Notes: generated by a model from the sequence alone, not told the origin. DNA of 38,280 nt from Acidobacteriota bacterium (GCA_003010405.1 PJLO01000024.1:1-38280); one strand, 5' to 3'. Shown: positions 25,762-35,345, counted from the stretch's first letter. Translations and numbers: made by a program.

Positions 25762-27216
25762 CTACCCTGCGGTGGAGGCGGCCAGCGCGCGTCTATCGGT
25801 TTTGCCCGTCTGTGTTCGCGGCATCTGCGAAACGAAGGTGAAAGTGCGTGGAACCTTGTAGTTCTCCAGCAGTTCGCGGCAGGCGGAACGCAGCGCCGTA
25901 TCCGTAAGTTCAGCGCCGGAACGAAGTTGAAGGAATGCGTGTAGTCGAGCACCATGTTTCGCGTCGGGCACGGCGATCACGGCAGCTTCATCCACGCCGT
26001 CGATAGTTTCCAGCGCGTTCTCGACTTCGGCGGGATAAACCTTTTCGCCCGAAACTTTCACCAGATCATCCGCACGCCCAACTAAAAACAGGTATCCGTC
26101 TGCATCAAGATAACCTTTGTCGCTCGTGTGAAGAACACCATTGCGAATCTTTCGTGCGGTTCCTTCCGCATCGCGCAGATAGCCCAGCATAACTGAAGGC
26201 CCGGCAACACAGACTTCGCCGATTTCTTCCGCGGGAAACAGTTCATCGTCATCACCGCGAATACTGAGTTCGATATTGGGCAGCGGTTTGCCCGCAGAAC
26301 CATGACGGTTAGCCGCCGGAATATTAAGCGAAACTACGGGCGAGAGCTCGGTCGTTCCATAGCCCTGCACGAGCGGACACCCGAAACGATCCTCAAAGTC
26401 GAGCGCTATGTGCTCAGGCAGGCGTTCGGCGCCGGCGATGCAGAGCCAGAGCGAACTGCAATTGGTGGAAGTTGGCTCCTTAGTCAATATCCGGTACTGC
26501 CCCGGCACAGCGATAAGACAAGTGACGCGATGTTTCTCCACGAGTTGAAGGACCTGGCGCGGAATAAAGCGTTCAGGCACTACGACCGAAGCGCCCAACG
26601 TAAGAGGCAGCACTGTGGTGACGGTAAGTCCATAAGCATGGAATAACGGCAGCACGGCGAGCATCACCTCGTCGCGGCTGAATCCGGCGGCCTCGACGCA
26701 TCCGTCAACATTGGAAAGAATATTTTGCTCGGTAAGCATGACGGCCTTCGGGCGGCCCGTGGTACCGGAAGTGTAAAGCAGCGCAGCGACTTCGGACGGG
26801 TTCGTCTGCTGCGGGACTTGATCCGGTTCAAACTCCGCAGAGGCATCTCCAATCCAGCATGGCACGCCAACCTCCAACAGCCGCGGCGCAAACTCCTCGG
26901 AAGTAACGACCAGTTCGATTCCCGCTTCCATCGCCATTAGCTTGAGCAAAGGAGGCGGGGCCAAGGTGGGCAATACGGCGACGGATTTCCCCGCCCACAG
27001 AGCTCCTAGAAACAACGGTGCAAACTCGGGTTTGTTCGAGTAAAGAAGCCCGACGACGGGGCCCTGCACGCGCTCCGTTATACGCTGTGCAACGCTGGCA
27101 GTCCGGCGCTCCAGCTCAGAGTACGAAAAAGACAAATCGTTGCCGATGACTGCATTACGATCCGGATAACGCCTGACTGCATCGCGGAAACGCTCGAGGA
27201 TAGCGCTAGTCTGCAT
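25762..27216 (-). CDS. AMP-forming acyl-CoA synthetase/ligase
   Basis: An ANL-superfamily enzyme of 484 residues that activates a carboxylate with ATP to an acyl-adenylate. The phosphate-binding motif YTSGTTGRPKAVMLT, the YGTTE motif, the SDKGYLDADGYLFLVGRADD hinge (…D…GRxDD) and the catalytic lysine in TQTGKTDR are all present. The pocket part (VLPLFHAYGLTVTTVLPLTL) fits medium- to long-chain acids. The ATG at 27216 is preferred, with AAAGG just before it; the 23-residue upstream extension is not family-like. It follows the TPR gene on the same strand with a 74-base gap, so they may be cotranscribed. The acid is not known. Confidence 0.9.
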   Translation of the reverse strand: MQTSAILERFRDAVRRYPDRNAVIGNDLSFSYSELERRTASVAQRITERVQGPVVGLLYSNKPEFAPLFLGALWAGKSVAVLPTLAPPPLLKLMAMEAGIELVVTSEEFAPRLLEVGVPCWIGDASAEFEPDQVPQQTNPSEVAALLYTSGTTGRPKAVMLTEQNILSNVDGCVEAAGFSRDEVMLAVLPLFHAYGLTVTTVLPLTLGASVVVPERFIPRQVLQLVEKHRVTCLIAVPGQYRILTKEPTSTNCSSLWLCIAGAERLPEHIALDFEDRFGCPLVQGYGTTELSPVVSLNIPAANRHGSAGKPLPNIELSIRGDDDELFPAEEIGEVCVAGPSVMLGYLRDAEGTARKIRNGVLHTSDKGYLDADGYLFLVGRADDLVKVSGEKVYPAEVENALETIDGVDEAAVIAVPDAKHGARLHAFLQLRSGAELTDTALRSACRELLENYKVPRTFTFVSQMPRTQTGKTDRRALAASTAG

Positions 27217-27290
27217 GCCTTTGACTCGTTCTGTTCGTTGGTATTTTCTGGGTTGACCGAGCAAGTTTAGCACGCGGAGGACCACAGTAC

Positions 27291-29741
27291 CTATGGGATG
27301 GGCACGGGAGATGGCGGTAAGGTGCAGACCCGTTCCGGAAGCGTTGCGGCCCGCGTCAGGGCGCGTGCAACCCGGTTAATCCATTCTGTTGCCGCGTCTT
27401 CGGGATCGAAATCCAAAAACGCCCCAGCCTGCGCGATTCCGGCCGTGATTTTGGCCCCAATTCGGCTGAGAGCCTCCCGCAATTGCCTCACCAGCGCCTC
27501 GGCCTCCGGAGCTTGCGTTTGAGGCAGAAGCAATGCGACCGTATCGCCGTCATAACGGAAAGCCATGGCCTGATAATGCGCGATCGAATGCAAGATTCGC
27601 ACCAGCTCGGAAACCGCATGCTCTGTCTCCGACTCGGAGGCGAGCGGCGCGGCCTGGAGCAGGGCGAGTGTGCTGCTGAACTCTCCCCCAGAACGCTGGC
27701 GGCCCAGCTCAGAAAGAACCGCGTCTATGTAAGATGAGCGCTTGAGCAGCCCGGTCTTTTCTTCAGCTACTCCGAGCGTGGAAACAAGCGATCGCAAACG
27801 TGCCCCGCGAACAACCAGCGCAATCTGGTCTGCCAGTGAACGCAATAGCGCGATATCGTCAGCCGACCAGCGTCGGAGCGCTCCGCACTGCTGGACAACT
27901 AACACACCCATAGCTTGATCTCCGTTCATCAGGGCGAGAATTGCCAGCGAGTTCACGTTCAAGCGGGCAAGCTCCTGGCGAATGGGTGAAAGAGGCTCAG
28001 AGTCTTGCACGTCGGTGGCCTGAAACACAGGTTCACTTGAGACAAGGCGCTGACCGAGCGCTAGCAGGCGCACCATGGCGCTGCGCTCAGATTTGGGGAT
28101 ATCCGGCGAACAGTACTCAACCACCAGGGAGGGCATTTTGCCGGGACTAGCCAGAGCGGCCAGGCAGCGGCTGTAGTTGCAGCGCGCACCAATCTGGTTG
28201 ACTGCGGTTACAAGCACGGAGCGAGGCTCGTTCTGACGCGCAATCAGGCGGCCGATCTCGGCGGCCTGAACCATTCCGTCAGAGGCGCGATCGCGCGGGA
28301 CTGATTCCTCCCGCTGCTCGGGGATGGCCAGACCTACGTCAAGGAAAAGCTGCCGTACACGCGGATTGGTTTCCAGATCGGTGGGAAATGAAAGCTTGAT
28401 CTGCTCGGTTTTTTGCAGAGCTTTGTCGTGCAGCCCGTATCGCAGAAAAATTTCAGCCTGAAGAATCAGGTCTTCCAAAATTTCCGGAGCCGCCTCCGGT
28501 GCGCTTGCAACGGTGGCGGCTTCATTTTGCCCCGGAGCACTGACTCCAAGTCGCTGGGCCAGTCTCTGCAACCGCTCTTCTGGGACGCGGCCAACAAGTC
28601 TCAGCATCCGTTCCTGGTGCTCGGCCTCATATGAATCGATATCAACAGCTCGATCCAATGCATCCAGCGCCTTAGCGTAATTACCCGCGTCGAAGTACAG
28701 CCCAAACAGACGAGAAAGTACCTGTGAATACTCATGCTCGCGATTAGCGCTGTTGTAGAGCCCGGCCAAGTACTCGACGAACGGAATGCTCGGCTGGCTC
28801 GACTCGGCGAGTTGGGCCATGTCACGCATGAATTCCTGCAGGCGTCCGGCTTTGCGGTAAAACTCCTCGAGCCGACGGATAAACCCCAAGGCGCGCTCTG
28901 CACGGCCTCGATCAATAAGGCCGCTGATAAATGAGTGAAGAACAGCGAGATTTTTGCCGGGGTCACGCTCGAAGAGCCCCCATGCAAACGGCTCTATCTC
29001 TTCCAACTTCCCCAACGCTAGCAGGGCCATAGCATAGGGTTCGCGCGCATCTTCGGCGGTCGAAGGAGAATTGACTAGAGGTCGCAATAACTCGATTGCA
29101 TCGTCCGGGCGGCCATGGTTGGCCAACGAACGGCCATGCGCGAGACGCGCTGCCAGGCTTGCCGGATCGTTGGCGTAAGCGCGCGCATAAGCATCCGAAG
29201 CGTCCTGGCCCAGTTGCTCCAACATGCCCCCGAGACGAACCAGGGCAGCGGAAGCGAGGGTGGGCTGATGCAAAGCTTCCGCGAAACGCGCCTGCTCGCG
29301 ATAGTCCTCCAGTCGCGGATCGAGTTCGAGCGACCGTGATATGCACTCCAGCGCGCGGTTGGGGTTACCGAGCCGCTGAAAGTCCTCGAAGGCCACGCGA
29401 TAGGCTTCGGCGCCATCTCTGCGGCTGGTCTTCTCGCAAAGCTCCGCGTATCGGAGAACCATTTCCGGATCCAAGGCTTTCAGCCGTTGCAGTCTGCGAA
29501 ACATTACAGCGGCATTGCTGATCTGCTTGCTCGCAATGAACTGAGCAAATAGTCGGCGAAGTAAATCCGTCGCGTAGCCACGCTGACCGAGTGACACGCT
29601 CAGGTCGGCAGCCTTCTGCAGCAGCTGCACATTTTCGGGGAGCAACTCGATGGCCGAGCGATACTGTGCGAGGGCAAGCTCCGGCTTCCCTTTTTCCAGG
29701 AGCTTCTCAGCGTGCTCAATAAATTTTGCTGGGTCGGCCAT
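27291..29741 (-). CDS. TPR-GAF-degenerate GGDEF signalling protein
   Basis: About 816 residues: TPR-like helical repeats fill the first ~500 (FIEHAEKLLEKGKPELALAQ…, RALECISRSLELDPRLEDY …), then a GAF domain (~555-690, GRLIARQNEPRSVLVTAVNQ … SLADQIALVV) and a C-terminal GGDEF-like domain. The active-site loop (~27,540-27,560) reads FRYDGDTVALLLP in place of RYGGDEFxxLLP, so cyclase activity is improbable and the domain is probably a nucleotide sensor or scaffold. The ATG at 29741 is preferred because MADPAKFIEHAEKLLEKG opens the first TPR; 29807 is another start. The frame runs on into the transposon, but that part is not the gene. Its promoter region has been separated by the transposon. Confidence 0.8.
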   Translation of the reverse strand: MADPAKFIEHAEKLLEKGKPELALAQYRSAIELLPENVQLLQKAADLSVSLGQRGYATDLLRRLFAQFIASKQISNAAVMFRRLQRLKALDPEMVLRYAELCEKTSRRDGAEAYRVAFEDFQRLGNPNRALECISRSLELDPRLEDYREQARFAEALHQPTLASAALVRLGGMLEQLGQDASDAYARAYANDPASLAARLAHGRSLANHGRPDDAIELLRPLVNSPSTAEDAREPYAMALLALGKLEEIEPFAWGLFERDPGKNLAVLHSFISGLIDRGRAERALGFIRRLEEFYRKAGRLQEFMRDMAQLAESSQPSIPFVEYLAGLYNSANREHEYSQVLSRLFGLYFDAGNYAKALDALDRAVDIDSYEAEHQERMLRLVGRVPEERLQRLAQRLGVSAPGQNEAATVASAPEAAPEILEDLILQAEIFLRYGLHDKALQKTEQIKLSFPTDLETNPRVRQLFLDVGLAIPEQREESVPRDRASDGMVQAAEIGRLIARQNEPRSVLVTAVNQIGARCNYSRCLAALASPGKMPSLVVEYCSPDIPKSERSAMVRLLALGQRLVSSEPVFQATDVQDSEPLSPIRQELARLNVNSLAILALMNGDQAMGVLVVQQCGALRRWSADDIALLRSLADQIALVVRGARLRSLVSTLGVAEEKTGLLKRSSYIDAVLSELGRQRSGGEFSSTLALLQAAPLASESETEHAVSELVRILHSIAHYQAMAFRYDGDTVALLLPQTQAPEAEALVRQLREALSRIGAKITAGIAQAGAFLDFDPEDAATEWINRVARALTRAATLPERVCTLPPSPVPIP

Positions 29742-29839
29742 GTTTGCTGCGATTTTAAGCTGCAATTCCAATTGGCGCACATCTCGTTCGACAAAAAAAC
29801 GTAACATACCGGGCCATTCAACCCGACACGGTCCCGACG

Positions 29840-29847
29840 AACCATCT
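29840..29847. repeat. Left target-site duplication of the transposon
   Basis: AACCATCT flanks the left terminal inverted repeat. It matches AACCATAT at 32410-32417 at seven of eight positions. IS1595-family elements typically duplicate 8 bp, so this supports a real insertion, with one mutation since. Confidence 0.7.
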
Positions 29848-29875
29848 GGTAAATATCCCTTGACAGTAGGTATGC
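29848..29875. repeat. Left terminal inverted repeat
   Basis: A 28-bp sequence starting GGTAAATATCCC, perfectly inverted at 32382-32409. TTGACA at 29860-29865 lies inside it. Confidence 0.92.
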
Positions 29876-29888
29876 TTTGGGCTATCGT
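29860..29888 (+). promoter_or_regulatory. Transposase promoter in the left end
   Basis: TTGACA (29860-29865), a 17-base spacer and TATCGT (29883-29888) form a good sigma-70 promoter, 23 bases before the transposase ATG. The -35 lies in the inverted repeat, so it is duplicated at the right end, pointing inwards at the protease gene. Confidence 0.6.
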
Positions 29889-29911
29889 TTTGCCTGAAAG
29901 TAGGTAAGGCG

Positions 29912-30859
29912 ATGAGCCAGAAAACGAAGATGACGCGCTACACGCTAAAAGACTTTCAGGCGCAGTTTCCGAATGACGCAACCTGTCTGGAATGGCTATT
30001 CCTGCGTTTTTACCCGAATGGCACCGTGTTCTGCGAAAAGTGCCAGCGAGAAACCAAGCATCATCGCGTTGCGAGCCGTCCGTCCTACTCCTGCGATTAC
30101 TGCGGCCATCACGTTCACCCGACTGCAAATACGATCTTTCACAAGTCGCCCACTCCTCTTACAACATGGTTCTATGCCATCTACTTAATGGCCTCGACCC
30201 GTTGCGGTGTCTCCGCAAAACAGATCGAGCGGGAAACCGGGGTCACGTACAAAACCGCATGGCGCATGTTCAAGCAGATTCGCTCCATGCTGGAAGATGA
30301 TAAGAACCCTTTAGGCGGTCCAGACAAAGGCGTAGAAGCCGACGAAACGTATATGGGAGGCAAGCGCAAGAATGGACGCGGAAGGCCAATGCGCGGCGAC
30401 AAGGTTAAGACTCCCGTGCTTGGCATTGTCGAGCGGCGGGGCCGTGTTGTGGCGCGAGTCATTGACGACACGACTGCGAAGACTCTATGCGGAAACGTGC
30501 GTAAGTACGTGTTGCCGTCCAGTACAGTGTTTACGGATGAACTAAATGCTTACAACACCGTCTCCGAGGGCCGTCGCTACACGCACCATCGGATAAATCA
30601 CAGCTCCAAGGTCTATGTCATGGGAAACATCCACACAAATACGATTGAAGGATTCTGGAGCCTACTCAAGAACGGCATTCGCGGCGTCTATCATTCGATC
30701 AGCAAAGGTCACTTACAGTCCTACCTGAACGAATACTCGTTCCGTTACAACCGCCGCCATGACGTGCAGCCGATGTTTGTCAGCTTCCTGAAACAGATCG
30801 AGAAGCACGATGCGGCATCACGGCGCAGCCCCGTCGGGGTTTGTGCCGTGTTCGCTTAA
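29912..30859 (+). CDS. IS1595/ISXO2-like DDE transposase
   Basis: A 315-residue transposase. An N-terminal zinc ribbon (CEKCQRETKHH … SCDYCGHH) is followed by the central domain with CGVSAKQIERETGVTYKTAWRM (HTH-like). The acidic residues lie in VEADETYMGG and VFTDELNAYN, and the final NTIEGFWSLLKNGIRGVYHS, with Glu in place of the Asn or Asp seen in other members, completes the catalytic set. The tail ASRRSPVGVCAVFA overlaps the end of the opposite-strand passenger gene by four bases. Complete, with a good promoter, so probably active or recently so. Confidence 0.93.
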   Translation: MSQKTKMTRYTLKDFQAQFPNDATCLEWLFLRFYPNGTVFCEKCQRETKHHRVASRPSYSCDYCGHHVHPTANTIFHKSPTPLTTWFYAIYLMASTRCGVSAKQIERETGVTYKTAWRMFKQIRSMLEDDKNPLGGPDKGVEADETYMGGKRKNGRGRPMRGDKVKTPVLGIVERRGRVVARVIDDTTAKTLCGNVRKYVLPSSTVFTDELNAYNTVSEGRRYTHHRINHSSKVYVMGNIHTNTIEGFWSLLKNGIRGVYHSISKGHLQSYLNEYSFRYNRRHDVQPMFVSFLKQIEKHDAASRRSPVGVCAVFA

Positions 30860-31272
30860 ATGTGACAACTGAGCACTAATATGGAAGCCCACGAAGCAAC
30901 ACTTGGAGAGACACCGCCACCTGATTTAGCGTCTCCCGGCCCGCTCCATGCAATAACGCAGGGCTGTTGGCCGGGTAAAATCCCCTCTCGCGCAAACGAC
31001 CGAAGCAACTCGTTCGCCCTCTCTATTAACGCCGGATCATAGTTTTGAGATTCGCTCAAATCACAAATAAAGTTCTCAACTTGTAGGCGAAGAGGGTGCG
31101 GTTTAGGGGTTCGATTCCCCTTCAGTTCTCGCCAGAGCGCAAGAAGCGAAGCGATACCTAAAGATCCGACTACTATTTGCCACAATATTTCCGAGGACAT
31201 TGATTTAGATAGACTCGCGAAAACAGCTAACAATGTTGTGAATACTCCCGACACAACACCCCAACGGTGCAT
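30856..31272 (-). CDS. Passenger membrane protein of the transposon (138 aa)
   Basis: A small protein with two N-terminal helices (~6-24 and ~27-46; VFTTLLAVFASLSKS, LWQIVVGSLGIASLLALW) and a polar cytoplasmic part (LRLQVENFICDLSESQNYDP, ERANELLRSFAREG). No family is recognised. GGAG eight bases before the ATG is a strong ribosome-binding site, but the site lies in one arm of a perfect hairpin (31280-31300), so translation may be conditional. It follows the serine protease on the same strand, 86 bases away, so the two are likely an operon; the protein may be its membrane anchor, substrate or inhibitor. Confidence 0.6.
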   Translation of the reverse strand: MHRWGVVSGVFTTLLAVFASLSKSMSSEILWQIVVGSLGIASLLALWRELKGNRTPKPHPLRLQVENFICDLSESQNYDPALIERANELLRSFAREGILPGQQPCVIAWSGPGDAKSGGGVSPSVASWASILVLSCHI

Positions 31273-31279
31273 AGATTTT

Positions 31280-31300
31280 CTCCTCTTATATGAAGAGGAG
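31280..31300 (-). promoter_or_regulatory. Hairpin sequestering the ribosome-binding site of the passenger membrane gene
   Basis: On the minus strand CTCCTCTT (31293-31300) and AAGAGGAG (31280-31287) form a perfect 8-bp stem with a five-base loop. The second arm contains the Shine-Dalgarno GGAG of the gene starting at 31272, so folding would block initiation. As DNA the same dyad could be an operator. Confidence 0.55.
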
Positions 31301-31358
31301 ATTCTACGTTGTGCGCCAGTTTTGTAACAGGGGGTTCTGTGGGAGGAGGTTGCTTGAC

Positions 31359-32303
31359 TTATTTGTTCTCGACCTTGCGGCTGACCTTCTTCAACGCGGA
31401 CTCGAAGTCTTCCTGAGTGAACCCTTCGACCTTGGCGGGCGCTAAGTCTCTCACCGCACCACTTCGCTTTTCTGCCCTAATTTCATCGTCCACATGTTTC
31501 ATCGCTTCCATCAGTTCGGGTTGCATGATGATTTCCTTAATCTTGGATGCTGGAACAACGGGTGCAATTCCCATATTTACGGTTTCAGCCAGCGTTGGAG
31601 TAAATCCTACCGGTAGATCCCAATGACCAATAATAGAACCAAAGAAAAAGAATCTCCCACTACCATGAATTACCGGCATGGGCGTATCGTATGCATCCAC
31701 CTTTTGCGTCAGTGTACGTGTCTCGCGGACAAACACAGGTGAACCACTAAGACCACCTATCGACCGCGACTCAATCAGGTATGCATCAATATACTCATCC
31801 CCAAAAGGTATTTTCTCGTCTGGCATCATGGCGACGTTTCCAATTCTCACAATTGGCAGATTGCGCGTCGTTTCCGTCACCTTAGTGAATAATCCCGTAA
31901 TGAAAACCTCGTCACCTACCCCAATACTGCTTTCCGCGATCCGTTCTTTATCTGCAAACATGGCAATCGGGATATGGCTCACATCCAACTCATACAGATG
32001 AGGCGGTGCAAAGAGTGTAACCGCCGCGTCAACCGTGCTCTTTTCTGTAGGGTGAAACCACCAGAGAGTATCAGCACGACCCCGCAGGGCTACTGCTGTG
32101 CCGTTACTGTGATTCGCACGAATGTAAAACTCGCTCCCTTGGAGATGCTCTGCAACGTGGCGAGCCGTAACTAAGTAAGCGAAGTGGTTATTCTGCGTCC
32201 CTGGAACTGTGACAATGAATGCGGTTCCTCGATACTCTGGGTCCGGCATCTCGCCAGGAATACCCACAAAGAGCACACAATTGCGGATTTGATCGGGTAC
32301 GCG
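31359..32303 (-). CDS. Passenger trypsin-like serine protease
   Basis: A trypsin-like (S1/DegP-fold) protease carried by the transposon. The triad is recognisable: His in YLVTARHVAEHL, Asp in STVDAAVTLF, and Ser in SIGGLSGSPVFV (GxSGSP). The fold starts with VLFVGIPGEMPDPEYRGTAFIV. There is no signal peptide, so it acts in the cytoplasm, unlike DegP. The ATG at 32303 is preferred (314 aa) because AAAGGA lies eight bases upstream; ATG 32381, directly at the inverted repeat, would give 340 aa. The last ~70 residues (MKHVDDEIRAEKRSGAVRDL …) are helical and charged. Cytoplasmic trypsin-like proteases on mobile elements occur in anti-phage and stress modules, which is a hypothesis here. Confidence 0.8.
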   Translation of the reverse strand, partial: RVPDQIRNCVLFVGIPGEMPDPEYRGTAFIVTVPGTQNNHFAYLVTARHVAEHLQGSEFYIRANHSNGTAVALRGRADTLWWFHPTEKSTVDAAVTLFAPPHLYELDVSHIPIAMFADKERIAESSIGVGDEVFITGLFTKVTETTRNLPIVRIGNVAMMPDEKIPFGDEYIDAYLIESRSIGGLSGSPVFVRETRTLTQKVDAYDTPMPVIHGSGRFFFFGSIIGHWDLPVGFTPTLAETVNMGIAPVVPASKIKEIIMQPELMEAMKHVDDEIRAEKRSGAVRDLAPAKVEGFTQEDFESALKKVSRKVENK

Positions 32304-32381
32304 CATGTTGATGTCCTTTGGCTCCGTCAAATAGTAACGCGGACCATCTGCGAACCTTACATCAACAAGTGTGCTATTCAT

Positions 32382-32409
32382 GCATACCTACTGTCAAGGG
32401 ATATTTACC
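32382..32409. repeat. Right terminal inverted repeat
   Basis: Perfect inverse of 29848-29875. The 340-aa version of the protease would start immediately inside it. Confidence 0.92.
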
Positions 32410-32417
32410 AACCATAT
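32410..32417. repeat. Right target-site duplication of the transposon
   Basis: AACCATAT, matching the left copy at 29840-29847 at seven of eight positions. Its last base is the first base of the lexA TTGACA. Confidence 0.7.
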
Positions 32418-32445
32418 TGACACTTCGCCTTTTATTCGCCAAACT
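32417..32445 (+). promoter_or_regulatory. lexA: Candidate lexA promoter at the transposon edge
   Basis: TTGACA (32417-32422), 17 bases, CAAACT (32440-32445; a weak -10). The transposon ends eight bases upstream, so native upstream sequence is gone. A perfect palindrome GAGAGCTCTC (32448-32457) follows and could be a repressor site, although it is not a known LexA consensus. Confidence 0.45.
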
Positions 32446-32469
32446 AAGAGAGCTCTCGAAAGGTCGGCC

Positions 32470-33096
32470 ATGGCTTTGACAAAGCGGCAGCGTCAGATGT
32501 ACGACTTCATCGCTGAATTCGTGGAGAACAACGGCTACTCTCCTTCCTTCGAGGAAATCGGTGCGGCACTGGGCCTGAGTTCGCTGGCCACCGTACACAA
32601 GCACATCAACAACCTCGAAGCAAAAAAAATGTTGCGACGCGACTACAATCGCAGTCGCTCCATTGACGTGTTGCCACTCCCTGACGGAGTCCAGGACCGG
32701 GGCCGTTCCTCAAACGTCAGTTCACTTGAACTGCCGCTGGCAGGACGCATCGCAGCCGGCAGGCCGATTGAACAAGTGGAGAATCCGGAGACAATCTCGC
32801 TCACCGACTTCACGCGCGCCAAGGACGTCTTCGTGCTACAGGTCGTGGGGGAGAGCATGCAGGACGAACACATCGTGGATGGCGACTACGTACTGGTAGA
32901 GAAGACCGAAACGGCTCGTGAAGGCGAGATCGTAGTGGCGCTGGTGAATGGCTCGGAAACCACGCTGAAACGCCTGTACCACGCCGGAGATCAAATTCGC
33001 CTGCAGCCTTCCAATGCCGCCATGCAGCCCATCATGGTTCCGGCAGATTCAGTACGCGTGCAGGGACGCGTGGTGGCCGTATTGCGAAAGTATTGA
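32470..33096 (+). CDS. lexA: LexA repressor
   Basis: The SOS repressor. The 208-residue protein starts MALTKRQRQMYDFIAEFVEN at the ATG at 32470 with AAAGG six bases upstream. The winged HTH (residues ~1-65; YSPSFEEIGAALGLSSLATV) is followed by the self-cleavage domain: cleavage pair A96-G97 (GRIAAGRP), S129 (VVGESMQD) and K167 (ETTLKRL). All are intact, so RecA-stimulated autocleavage is expected. It is convergent with rpoD and shares a terminator with it. The transposon with a protease gene is directly upstream. Which genes it controls here is not known; uvrA is a natural candidate. Confidence 0.97.
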   Translation: MALTKRQRQMYDFIAEFVENNGYSPSFEEIGAALGLSSLATVHKHINNLEAKKMLRRDYNRSRSIDVLPLPDGVQDRGRSSNVSSLELPLAGRIAAGRPIEQVENPETISLTDFTRAKDVFVLQVVGESMQDEHIVDGDYVLVEKTETAREGEIVVALVNGSETTLKRLYHAGDQIRLQPSNAAMQPIMVPADSVRVQGRVVAVLRKY

Positions 33097-33109
33097 ACGA
33101 GCGGGCGCC

Positions 33110-33147
33110 AAAAAAAATAGCAAGCTCCCTATGGAAACGGGAGCTTG
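33110..33147 (-). terminator. Strong intrinsic terminator of rpoD (also closes lexA)
   Basis: CAAGCTCCC (33121-33129) and GGGAGCTTG (33139-33147) form a perfect 9-bp stem with a nine-base loop. On the minus strand it is followed after three bases by T8 (33110-33117). For lexA the U-tract is weaker (TTAAATTATTT). Confidence 0.8.
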
Positions 33148-33174
33148 TTAAATTATTTCTTCACTGACTGCGAG

Positions 33175-34875
<1,701 letters not shown>

Positions 34876-35114
34876 TATCCTTCACTGGCGCCTAAGGCAG
34901 CCGAAAAAATCCTCGGTGGCGGCGAGCAATGCCCTGTGAATCAATAGCACGCCCAGCCGGTCGCGAACGGGACCGGAAAAGAGACACCCCTTTATCCTTT
35001 TCCACGCGGTACACAAGAAAACCCGCTCCGCTTCGGGCAAGTCGCCACACTGGCGAGAAGGCACATTATGCCTTTAGATGGCGGAAAGTCGTCCCGAGTT
35101 TCGGGTACTAAGAG

Positions 35115-35143
35115 ATTTTTACAGGGAACCGGTCTGAAATCAA
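35115..35143 (-). promoter_or_regulatory. rpoD: Candidate rpoD promoter in the dnaG-rpoD gap
   Basis: On the minus strand TTGATT (35138-35143) is followed after 16 bases by TAAAAAT (35115-35121), preceded by TG as an extended -10. The rest of the 34876-35345 gap has no supported gene; an A+T-rich tract (35219-35236) and a GGGC…GCCC hairpin (35291-35314) may end dnaG transcription. Confidence 0.4.
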
Positions 35144-35345
35144 GGGGCAAGTATTGGGAGAGCTGAAGGGCTTAAGGCCCGAAGACCGCAGATCAGCAGC
35201 TTACGGGGTGATGAGTCAATTAAAAATTAAAAAAAGAATCTAGAATATGCGCCAGAGGCTCCTCTCTAAAACAGATAAAAAAGATACCATGGGGCAGTTT
35301 CGCTGAAGACAGCCCTTAAACTGAAGTTCACGTCAGAGCCCCGTT

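Larger units (their letters stand above)
29848..32409 (+). mobile_element. IS1595-type transposon carrying two passenger genes (2,562 bp)
   Basis: The ends are 28-bp perfect inverted repeats (29848-29875 and 32382-32409, beginning GGTAAATATCCC and ending GGTATGC), flanked by an 8-bp target duplication. Inside are the transposase (29912-30859, plus strand), then a small membrane protein and a trypsin-like protease on the minus strand. Both ends contain TTGACA; in the left end this works as the -35 of the transposase. The element lies between the TPR gene and lexA, with the right end touching the lexA -35 region. Confidence 0.9.

Noticed and set aside
29742..30128. N-terminal extension of the TPR protein into the transposon (945-residue frame)
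   Set aside because: It crosses the inverted repeat and the transposase in the antisense direction; it is chance readthrough of inserted DNA.
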